Positions 54,922-63,277 of a stretch of DNA of 64,000 nucleotides are shown here, in pieces; the first letter of the stretch is position 1, and every line of letters begins with the position of its first letter. The translations under genes were made by a program, and so were the position numbers. The stretch lies in NCBI GenBank assembly GCA_009760855.2, contig WPIO01000102.1, forward strand, positions 1,054,001 through 1,118,000, written 5' to 3'. The notes under the pieces are model-generated. The model had not been told where the DNA came from and did no database searches. It saw nothing but the letters and a program-made list of their open reading frames with translations. The stretch is from Cristatella mucedo. Lineage: Eukaryota; Bryozoa; Phylactolaemata; Cristatellidae.

Positions 54922-55714
54922 CACCAACACCCCCTCCCTCCCAACAAATCATATATAATTATATATGATTTGTGATTGATAAACATTGTTCATCAACAAG
55001 CCTTATAAACAAGGGTTTGATAAGTTAAGAAAACAAAGGTTTTGTGTAAAAGTTGTAAAAAATGTCAAATTGTACATTTTGATGAAAGAAACAAAATATG
55101 ATGTACAAATCATATAAACCACATTGATATTAATATTAATATTATTCTCTGAGGGAAATAATTATCGCAGAACTGCAAGAATTTTAAGCAAAATGTTTGA
55201 TAAAAAAATTTCATATCAATTAATGGTTCACTGGGTTAAAAATAAAGCTACACAGTTACCTATCAACACAAGTAAGCATTATGCTTGTTGCGATATTGTA
55301 ATCGTTGCAATGGATGAACTTTATACTTTTTTAACAACGAAAAAATCAAACCAGAATTTGGATTGCTGTTGAAATGGGCTCTTTGTGTTGGCTTGCATTT
55401 TATCTAGGCTCTGGTTTGGAAATTTCTGCAAAAAGAATGTTAGAAAAAATTCTTCTTCATCATGATATAAAAATTGTTGCAACAGATGATAATTTTACTT
55501 ATAATGCTGATGCCTTTTTGCCAAGTAAAGTTAAGCATTTGGTCTTAAAAAGTGAAACTTGTTTGGTGGAAAGCTTTAATGTAAAAATGAGGCATTATAT
55601 TCCTTGTTTAGCCCATAAAACAAGGGCTTATGTTAAATCTAGAGAGTCTTTAAACAAGGTAATGCAATTTTTATGCTTAGAGAGGAAGTTTGCAAATGAA
55701 TTTGTTGGTTGGTG
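54922..55714 (+). mobile_element. IS1-type insertion sequence, copy 2
   Basis: About 793 bp, inverted relative to copy 1 (15332-16139). Starts CACCAACACCCCC and ends TGTTGGTTGGTG, giving short terminal inverted repeats. It carries the same internal palindrome near the left end and the same frame defects as copy 1, but lacks copy 1's 18-bp internal duplication. Flanking bases do not show a clear target duplication. It is bracketed by effector-like genes. Confidence 0.75.
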
Positions 55715-55724
55715 TCGCAATTAG
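55124..55724 (+). pseudogene. IS1-family transposase, broken into frames (copy 2)
   Basis: Frame one (55124-55372) and frame two (55374-55724) together hold the DDE residues in MDELYTF, TDDNFTYNADAF and LVESFNVKMRHY. They are offset by one base at an AAAAAA tract near 55338-55343. The zinc-ribbon coding part upstream (CKSCKKC near 55045) is split by further frame changes and a TGA. Because both copies share all this, the element is either mobilised in trans, uses recoding, or was copied by recombination. Confidence 0.7.
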
Positions 55725-56335
55725 GTGTATTGTTTGCCAATATGATATAATGTGTTTTTTGCATGCTGAATAATTTTATCTTAAAAATTCTAATTAGTAT
55801 TCACATATTGAGTGCTTTTATTGGCCGCTATGATTGCTTGTTAGTTGGGCTGTGGATATTAAAAAGCCTTCAATGCCGCCATTGATTGTTCAGCTTTCAG
55901 CGATGATTTCAAGCTTTACGATTGTCTTGATGTCTTTTGATTTCGCAAGATAAATTGTGTTATTATTTTTCTGCCTTTTACAATGAGGTTGGCTATTTTT
56001 TCTTTTAATGAAATTCTCAGCATTTGATTGCTCTGCCGTTAGGCAAAAATTAGCTATATTATTATTTATTCTTGCGTGTTTTATGTAAAGCTATGCAACT
56101 TATGTTATTTTATATAAAATGCTTTTATTTTGGATGGATGATGCAACGTTTAGCGTAATAGTTGATTTATCTTGCATTATTAATTATTTTTTTCATAACT
56201 GAGGCAAGATTTGATCATTTCATAGCAAGAATATACTTCTACGCAAATCATAGCCATCCGCTAGCAAAATATATTACCCTACAGTTACGGCAATCTACAT
56301 CTGAGCGGTTATATTGAGATGTAGATTGCGGCATC
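55715..56335. other. 620-bp region without an intact gene
   Basis: Minus-strand frames read in protein-like pieces (for example NFIKRKNSQPHCK, KSKDIKTIVKLEIIAES) but are broken by stops. This may be the remains of another effector-like gene hit by decay next to the IS. Confidence 0.35.
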
Positions 56336-58273
56336 CTAAAGACTGTGACTTATTTTGTAATGCACTTGTTGTGCTTGGGTGTCATTTGCTCTTGTTGCTT
56401 CTTCATATGATGGAGGCAGGCCTTGGTTTCTTCTTGTTGCCTCTAGATCCAGCAATGGTGTTGTGCTTATTGAATGGTTACTGTCATTAAAGAGTGGTGC
56501 AATGGCCGTCGTGGTAGCAATTGGCACTTCAGCGACTCTATATGCTTCTTCATATGGGGCGCTTGGTGTGACTGTTTGTACATCCTGCCTATCTCCAAGA
56601 TTTCTTCTTTCTGTTCCTATGGGCGTCAATGCTGTTGTGTTTGTGCTATGGTCGATGCTTTGTGTGGCTAGTCGTCTATTCTGACCAGATCCAACTATGT
56701 GCGTTTTGTTGTCTGCTTCACTAACCTTCATTTGTCTTGTCATTAACACAGCTGGTGTTTGTTTTGATTTTTCTTGTGGTGTTGTTGTGTGTTGAGCTGA
56801 TTGTGCGTTTATAGCATTTGTAGTGGCTTTCTTGCCCTTCCCTTTTTTGGAGATTGGCCCTAATTGTGCTCCTGCCTGTGCAGCTGGTATTGCACCTGAT
56901 TCTGCTTTCTCATTCGAATATTGTGTTGCCGCCCTACTTGCAACTACGCCATCTATTTGCGTTAGACGCCTAAGCTGACCGCCTGCCGCTGCAGAAGTTG
57001 ATGGCAATTCCGATGGTGCTATATGTTCGTGGGAATTTGCTGCTGCCAATTTGCCAGTCATTGCTTTCATTCTTCCAGACCGACTTGCAGCTGTGCCGCT
57101 GCCTGAAGCTGCTATATCTTGTCTTTCGTGCATTTCTGCATGCACAGTATGAGTGGTAGGCACATCTTCATCGGAATCTGTATATGTTTCAGTTATTGCT
57201 GTTTGCCTATCTTTTGGCATTGGTCGCCCAGTCTGATAGCCTGTTGCAGCAGAGGTTGAGGGCAATTCTGATTGTACTCTTTCGGATAAGGTTGTTGTTT
57301 GTTCTAATGCTGCCATGGCACTTCCCTTTTGCAAGATCGCTTCTATTTTAGCTCCTATTTTTGGAATAATTGTTGCCATATTTTTTTGAATTGCGTAACA
57401 TCGTAATGCCGATTTGCATAATGATGTTGTATGGATTACAACTGCAGTCGCAGTACCTCCAAGATAAAAAAGACCCTGATTATATCTTGTATTTAACGCT
57501 GATGTACTATCTACAAATGCATTTCTCAAGCTATAACAACCACGATCATGCATAGCGTCACTCATAGGCTGAGCTGATTTTTGGTAAAATGTGTTTAGCA
57601 AAGCTCTATGTTCTTTTCTGCCCAGAAGATTGAAAATATTTTTAGCTTTTTCTAAGATAATTTGCGATTCTTCAATTAATTCTTGCAGTCTATTCTTTAT
57701 AGTTGTTCTTTCTTCTAGATTGAGATCATCTAAAGATATACTAAGCTTATCTAAGTCATGAAAGCATTTTTCTGTTAATTCCCGCCCCGCCACGCAAGAT
57801 CCCCCAGCTATAGATACCAGATTAGTACAAAAACCGTTTATTATTGTCTCGATTTCTGTGGGGCTGAATTGCGCCACGTCTTCCGCATATTCCACACAAT
57901 TAATCAAGGTATAAGCGTTCGCTAATTCTGGGTTATTTTCATTCGGAAGTCTATCATGAAAGATGCTAGCTGGTTCCAGATTTCTTGCTCTGGCATGATA
58001 TTTTCTGCTAGGTTGTTCTTTCCAATAAAATCCAGTTTTTGTCATGCCGTATAATACTTGATCTATAGCTCTTATGTTTTTATTACTCAGTATTTTTCTT
58101 AGCTGTTTCTCCCGTTGTTTAATTTGTTTCAGTGATGCTTTTATTTCTGCATGGACTTTGTTTTTTGTTACGCCACAGCAGCCAACTTGCTGCTCCAATT
58201 CATCTCCATTTCTTCTGGCCACCGTTGTGTTCTGAGTTGCCGTTTCAGTGCCTGCTATTCTTGTGCTGCGCAT
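56336..58273 (-). CDS. effector-like protein with PSAP and PPSY motifs
   Basis: Unrecognised protein of 645 residues from the ATG at 58273; a TTG at 58285 is less likely. The first 300 residues are globular and helical, with one hydrophobic segment near 275-295 (LFYLGGTATAVVIHTT). The second half is disordered and repeats SELPSTSAA twice; it has a basic KKGKGKK patch, a possible nuclear signal. Near the C-terminus are TPSAPYEEAYR and GLPPSYEEATR: a P(S/T)AP motif (Tsg101 type) and a PPxY motif (WW domain, Nedd4 type) in a duplicated xYEEAxR frame, with TTPLLD between them. Such late-domain motifs are eukaryotic targeting signals. No signal peptide. Confidence 0.65.
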   Translation of the reverse strand: MRSTRIAGTETATQNTTVARRNGDELEQQVGCCGVTKNKVHAEIKASLKQIKQREKQLRKILSNKNIRAIDQVLYGMTKTGFYWKEQPSRKYHARARNLEPASIFHDRLPNENNPELANAYTLINCVEYAEDVAQFSPTEIETIINGFCTNLVSIAGGSCVAGRELTEKCFHDLDKLSISLDDLNLEERTTIKNRLQELIEESQIILEKAKNIFNLLGRKEHRALLNTFYQKSAQPMSDAMHDRGCYSLRNAFVDSTSALNTRYNQGLFYLGGTATAVVIHTTSLCKSALRCYAIQKNMATIIPKIGAKIEAILQKGSAMAALEQTTTLSERVQSELPSTSAATGYQTGRPMPKDRQTAITETYTDSDEDVPTTHTVHAEMHERQDIAASGSGTAASRSGRMKAMTGKLAAANSHEHIAPSELPSTSAAAGGQLRRLTQIDGVVASRAATQYSNEKAESGAIPAAQAGAQLGPISKKGKGKKATTNAINAQSAQHTTTPQEKSKQTPAVLMTRQMKVSEADNKTHIVGSGQNRRLATQSIDHSTNTTALTPIGTERRNLGDRQDVQTVTPSAPYEEAYRVAEVPIATTTAIAPLFNDSNHSISTTPLLDLEATRRNQGLPPSYEEATRANDTQAQQVHYKISHSL

Positions 58274-58553
58274 ATATTCAAACAATTAATTATATCAAAA
58301 AATATCTTCTGTGCATTGTATTATTGCCATAGATACAGAGTTACATTATATCAATTATTTCAGCAAGTGTCAATAAAAATATCAAAATAGAATATAAAAT
58401 TAATTGTGCCTTGAGATTGTATTTTTTTAAATGCAGTCTGAAAGTTATTTTTTAGTAAAAATTATTGACATTCTGCAAACAGCTATTGGAGTAGAATAAT
58501 TTTTAAGCCTTGAGAAGGCTAAAGTTTATATTTTTCCTATTTTTCTAGTGTAT

Positions 58554-61500
58554 ATGGTCTCTGTTGATAGTTTTAATGTTAGAAAAAAAACCACAATTAA
58601 TGGTTGTGAATATATTTATTATGATATAACTGCTTTAGTTGGCGCTTTGGGCTATGATATTAAAAAAATGCCCATTTCATTAAGAATATTGCTGGAAAAT
58701 ATCGTCCGCAACGAGAATGGCTTGGAAATTACGCAGCAGACGATTTTAGATTTTGTGGAAAAGTTTTATTTATTAGAGAAAAAAAATAACGATGTAGAGG
58801 TTTTTTTCTATCCTTCTCGCATTCTAATGCAAGATTTTACAGGCGTACCAGTTGTGGCCGATCTAGCCTCCATGCGTCAGGCCGCAAGTGATAACGGCGC
58901 CTCAGAAGAGGTGGTAAAAAGCATAAATCCACAGTTACCAGTACATATTGTTGTAGATCATTCAATTCAGGTTGATAGCTACGGAAATTCTCAGTCTCTT
59001 GCTAAAAACATGGCGCTGGAAATGTCTCGCAATGTAGAGCGATACGAGGCATTTAAGTGGGCACAAAATTCTTTAGAAAACATGTTTATTGTCCCCCCAG
59101 GTAAGGGAATTTGTCATCAGGTTAATTTAGAGTACATAGCAAAAGTTGTTGTTAGTAACGTCGCTCCAGATGGTTTAATTTTAAGTCCAGATACCGTTGT
59201 TGGTACGGATTCTCACACAACTATGATTAACGGTTTGGGAGTTTTGGGCTGGGGAGTTGGTGGTATAGAGGCAGAGGCGGCAATGCTTGGTCAGGGTATG
59301 GGAATGTTAATACCAGAGGTTGTGGGCTGTAAGTTAGTTGGCAAGCCGCATTCATCTCTTACCGCTACGGATATAGTGCTTACAATAACAAATGTTTTGC
59401 GTGCAAAGGGCGTTGTTGGTAAATTTGTGGAATTTTATGGCGAAGGTTTAGATTACCTAACTTTAGCAGATAGGGCAACTATTGCCAATATGGCCCCAGA
59501 ATATGGTGCAACTTGTGGTTTTTTTGCTGTTGATGATGAGACTTTGTCTTATCTGGACCTTACAGCTAGATCTGAAGAAGATATTGAAATTGTGGAGCAA
59601 TATAGTAAAATAAACAATCTATACAGAGAAAGCGGTTCAAAAATGATGTTTAATGATATCATAGAAGTTGATATATCTAAAATAGATTTTTCTTTAGCTG
59701 GTCCAGAAAGGCCCCAAGATAGAGTTGATTTGCGCAATCTTTCTGGAAATTTTCTTAATCACTATAAAATAACCCCATCAGGAACAAATGGGGAAGAGTT
59801 AACACACGGTAGTGTTGTGATTGCGGCAATAACTTCTTGCACCAATACTTCTAATCCCGCTAGCATGATAGCCGCTGGTCTTTTGGCTAAAAAAGCTTGC
59901 GAGATGGGACTGCAAAAAAAATCATTTGTTAAAACATCACTCTCTCCGGGCTCTAGAGTTGTGGAATCTTATTTAATAAACTCTGGATTATTGCCCTATT
60001 TAGAAAAATTAGGCTTTTATATAGCAGGATACGGCTGCATGACTTGCATTGGAAATTCTGGCCCATTGGACAGTGAAGTTGAAATTCAGATTCAGCAACA
60101 AGATTTAACTGTTGCTGCTGTACTTTCTGGGAACAGAAATTTTACAGGAAGGGTTCATAATTTAGTGAGGGCAAATTATTTAGCATCGCCAATGTTGGTT
60201 GTGGCTTATGCCTTAATTGGTAATCTTGGGATCGGCAATAATATTAACTCTTGGCCAAAAATAATACACGCAGGAAAGGAAGTAAGTTTGGAGGAAATTA
60301 TACCAACAAGAGAAGAGATAGGTGAAGTAATGGAGAAAGTTGTTACAAAGGAGCTTTTTGCTGAAAAATATCGCGATATTTACGAGGGAGATGCGCTATG
60401 GCGCGAAATTGCCGTGCCAAATGGTTTGTTGTTTCCATGGAAAACAGATAGCACCTACATAGAAAATCCACCATATTTTGATGGAATTTCTTTAGGCAAT
60501 ATTAACAAATCTAATGTTGCCAAGGTTGAAAATGCAAGATGTTTATTGTTGTTGGGTGATTCAGTGACCACTGATCATATTTCGCCGGCTGGAAATATTG
60601 CAAAAAATTCTCCAGCTGCAAAATTTTTAAGATCCAAGGGAGTGCAGGATGTTGATTTTAATGCATATGGCACCAGAAGGGGGGCACATAATGTTATGAT
60701 TCGTGGTACTTTTGCAAATGTCAAACTGAACAATAAGCTTAATTTAATTGCAATTAACAATATATTAGAGCTGTGGTCTAATCCAGAAGATATAGAGGGA
60801 GTAGTGTTGCAGGATAGGCATTTGGCTCTTATGGGCGTGGCTCATTTAAAATCTATTAAAGATGGTGCGGTGGGTGATAAAATTTATTCTCTTATTGCTG
60901 CGGCTTACGCTAAATTATCGGAAAAATGCCCAAATGATTTATTAGATGAATTTATCTTGACGCTAAAAAATTCTATTAAAAAAATTCTTACAGAAGTAAA
61001 TGGAGCTTGGATTGGCGTTGATGATGTGATGAAAAACAAAAATTTAATTATAGATGTTTATTTAGCATCAAACGATGATTCGGATGTAATTGCAATGATT
61101 AATGACATGATGGATGAAAAGCCTAATTGTGTAGATTTGATGTTTTTTTCAAGTCCAAATATTGTAAAAATAGCTCTAAAAAAATTAGAATCAGAATTGC
61201 TTATGCTTGCCGAAGATGCTGATTTATCTTGCAGAGGAATAATTTTGGACTTGCAAATTTCATATTTGCACCTAGTGTGTTATTTGCGTAAAGTAGCGGC
61301 TATGATTGCAATAAATTCTTCAGATATTTGGCTAAAAGTAAGAGAGGCAATCTCTAAAACAGAGCATAATTTATCAGATTTTTGGAAAATGGCAGCAGAA
61401 TATGGCATAAACAAAGAAGGCCCCTATACAATATGTTTGGATGTTTGTCAAGGCTCTGAATCTGACTCTAATTTTGCTTCAAATGCTGTTGATATTTACT

Positions 61501-61937
61501 CTGCAGTGCAGCAATATAATGCAATATCCCGCGATTTAATAATTGTCGCCGGCAAGGAATATGGCACCGGATCTTCAAGAGATTGGGCGGCAAAGGGTAC
61601 AAAATTATTAGGCGTGAAGGCGGTAATTGCAGAATCTTTCGAGAGAATTCATCGCTCTAATTTGGTTGGAATGGGTGTTTTACCTCTACAATTTACCAAC
61701 GCCAATGATAAAAAATTAATTATTGGTGATGAAAATTTTGCATTAAGTTTGGAATCTGGCAAGGTGACAGCTTTATCTACAATAAAGCCCAAAAGTGTGG
61801 TTTATTGTAAAATTGAAATATCTGGAGCTGTAAAATGGATAAAGCTGCAGTGCCGTATTGATACGGAAAGGGAGCTAAGCTATTATTTATATGGCGGTGT
61901 TATGCCCTATGTTTTAGCTGAAAAAACAAAAGATTAA
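58554..61937 (+). CDS. acnA: aconitate hydratase A with a large insertion
   Basis: Iron-sulphur enzyme converting citrate to isocitrate. From the ATG at 58554 it has 1,127 residues against about 870-900 normally. The cluster cysteines are in SCTNTSNP near 425 and GCMTCIGNSG near 492. The swivel-domain block GDSVTTDHISPAGNI is near 668 and GTFANVKL near 718; the active-site block AGKEYGTGSSRDWAAKG is near 1000. In ordinary enzymes about 45 residues separate GTFAN from AGKEYG; here there are about 275. The added ~230 residues are helical and Cys-poor with no recognised domain, yet the flanks are intact. An upstream GTG at 58548 is unlikely. Confidence 0.93.
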   Translation: MVSVDSFNVRKKTTINGCEYIYYDITALVGALGYDIKKMPISLRILLENIVRNENGLEITQQTILDFVEKFYLLEKKNNDVEVFFYPSRILMQDFTGVPVVADLASMRQAASDNGASEEVVKSINPQLPVHIVVDHSIQVDSYGNSQSLAKNMALEMSRNVERYEAFKWAQNSLENMFIVPPGKGICHQVNLEYIAKVVVSNVAPDGLILSPDTVVGTDSHTTMINGLGVLGWGVGGIEAEAAMLGQGMGMLIPEVVGCKLVGKPHSSLTATDIVLTITNVLRAKGVVGKFVEFYGEGLDYLTLADRATIANMAPEYGATCGFFAVDDETLSYLDLTARSEEDIEIVEQYSKINNLYRESGSKMMFNDIIEVDISKIDFSLAGPERPQDRVDLRNLSGNFLNHYKITPSGTNGEELTHGSVVIAAITSCTNTSNPASMIAAGLLAKKACEMGLQKKSFVKTSLSPGSRVVESYLINSGLLPYLEKLGFYIAGYGCMTCIGNSGPLDSEVEIQIQQQDLTVAAVLSGNRNFTGRVHNLVRANYLASPMLVVAYALIGNLGIGNNINSWPKIIHAGKEVSLEEIIPTREEIGEVMEKVVTKELFAEKYRDIYEGDALWREIAVPNGLLFPWKTDSTYIENPPYFDGISLGNINKSNVAKVENARCLLLLGDSVTTDHISPAGNIAKNSPAAKFLRSKGVQDVDFNAYGTRRGAHNVMIRGTFANVKLNNKLNLIAINNILELWSNPEDIEGVVLQDRHLALMGVAHLKSIKDGAVGDKIYSLIAAAYAKLSEKCPNDLLDEFILTLKNSIKKILTEVNGAWIGVDDVMKNKNLIIDVYLASNDDSDVIAMINDMMDEKPNCVDLMFFSSPNIVKIALKKLESELLMLAEDADLSCRGIILDLQISYLHLVCYLRKVAAMIAINSSDIWLKVREAISKTEHNLSDFWKMAAEYGINKEGPYTICLDVCQGSESDSNFASNAVDIYSAVQQYNAISRDLIIVAGKEYGTGSSRDWAAKGTKLLGVKAVIAESFERIHRSNLVGMGVLPLQFTNANDKKLIIGDENFALSLESGKVTALSTIKPKSVVYCKIEISGAVKWIKLQCRIDTERELSYYLYGGVMPYVLAEKTKD

Positions 61938-62039
61938 CTCAACTAATAGATTATTTTAATAAATCTTACACTTAATAGTTGACTTTTATTGAATGAGGGC
62001 GATTTTTATTGTATTATTAATTAAAGGTTACTATTGTGT

Positions 62040-62960
62040 ATGCGTTTTGGATATAGATTTTTTGGCTTTTCTTTTTTGGCGATTTGTGCTTTTTTGTTCA
62101 CAGAGTTATGTTTTGCTGCTGATAAAAAAGCAGGAGCTTATATGAATCTTGTTGCTGGTGCTAATTTTCACATCTACGATATACAACAATCCGGTGCTGT
62201 TAATTTGGGAAGTGTGGAAAATATAGCCCTTTTTTCTCCAACTTTAGTCCTTGGTATTTCCAGCATTGGTACTGGTAATGGCTATTTTGCCTTTGAAGTA
62301 TTTGGCTCTGCCAACTTTGGAGCCAAAAAAAGTGAAAACCTCGCAGCCTTAAGTGCAGTTAATTATTCTCTGAGCGGCTTAGGAGCTGGTCAGAGGTCAG
62401 AGTATCAAGCAGTGCATGATATTTTGTCTGCCAAGCAAACTGATTCTTCTGGTTCGGTGGCAACAGCCTATGGAGAGGCGGTAAATCTTGTTGGTGCGTT
62501 GCTTAATGGTCAGCAGGGGGCCTTAAGTGCAGATAGCTGGAATCAACTAAGTGCTTTAGGTTTGGATAGAAGAATTGGAGCCCAAGGAGAGCCTGGGGTA
62601 TTTTTTGATAACAGTGATTTTAGTTTAAATTCTATCGATTTTGGTGCTAGATTTAAGTTTGGTTTCGTGCTTGATAGTGGAAAAACAACAGTAATACCAT
62701 ATTTTATTGCGGGCTATAGGGCTAGATTGCAAACTTTTTCTAAAGTAGGAACTTCTGTACTAGATAATTTACAAATAGCTAATGCAGTAGAGCCAGGAAT
62801 TGGAATTATAGTGAAAGGAAAGAATCCCGGATGTGGATTTTTTATTGAAGCAACTATGCCTATATTTCTTTCGGTTTTGCAAAATGGAGCAAGTGTTGCG
62901 GTGGTGAATCATGCAATAATGCAGGCTCAGATTGCAGTTGGCGTGAATATTGGCTACTAG
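62040..62960 (+). CDS. outer-membrane beta-barrel surface protein
   Basis: Predicted outer-membrane barrel of 306 residues from the ATG at 62040. A signal peptide covers about 1-27 (FSFLAICAFLFTELCFAADKK). The mature part alternates polar and hydrophobic residues and begins GAYMNLVAGANFHIYDI. The barrel end is a typical aromatic-terminated strand (VGVNIGY). It is paralogous to the next gene: FSLNSIDFGARFKFGF, YFIAGYRARL and AVEPGIGI align with matching blocks. The general style recalls rickettsial P44/Msp2-type surface antigens, without firm identity. Substantial surface loops are expected near residues 90-190. Confidence 0.75.
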   Translation: MRFGYRFFGFSFLAICAFLFTELCFAADKKAGAYMNLVAGANFHIYDIQQSGAVNLGSVENIALFSPTLVLGISSIGTGNGYFAFEVFGSANFGAKKSENLAALSAVNYSLSGLGAGQRSEYQAVHDILSAKQTDSSGSVATAYGEAVNLVGALLNGQQGALSADSWNQLSALGLDRRIGAQGEPGVFFDNSDFSLNSIDFGARFKFGFVLDSGKTTVIPYFIAGYRARLQTFSKVGTSVLDNLQIANAVEPGIGIIVKGKNPGCGFFIEATMPIFLSVLQNGASVAVVNHAIMQAQIAVGVNIGY

Positions 62961-63277
62961 ATACAATTTGGATGGCTTTTTGATATCTGCTAGCTCTGTT
63001 TTTTGCTTTGGATGGATCTTGAGGTTTGCTTTTGCTGTTATTTGTAATTTTTCTTTATAACACTACGGGAATAAATATATCTTGCCTTATTTGCTGATTA
63101 ACATTTGGCATTTTTGCCATTTTTATTGTTTTGCGTGGTGCGTCATTTTCCTCATATTGTATCTTGTATAATTTTTGTTTTCACTTGACAATTGTTTTTT
63201 TGAGATAAGATTAAATTGCACTGTTCTTTTTGACTTTTAAGTGCTCTTCTAATTTTTTTGGTTATTTTTTTGGCATT
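62961..63277. other. intergenic region between two barrel genes
   Basis: 317 bp with no gene recognised. T-rich on the plus strand; it presumably holds the promoter of the second barrel gene, but no clear box could be chosen. Confidence 0.35.

Noticed and set aside
15332-55714. Target-site duplications at the IS ends
   Set aside because: Bases flanking both copies were compared and no 8-10 bp direct repeat was found.
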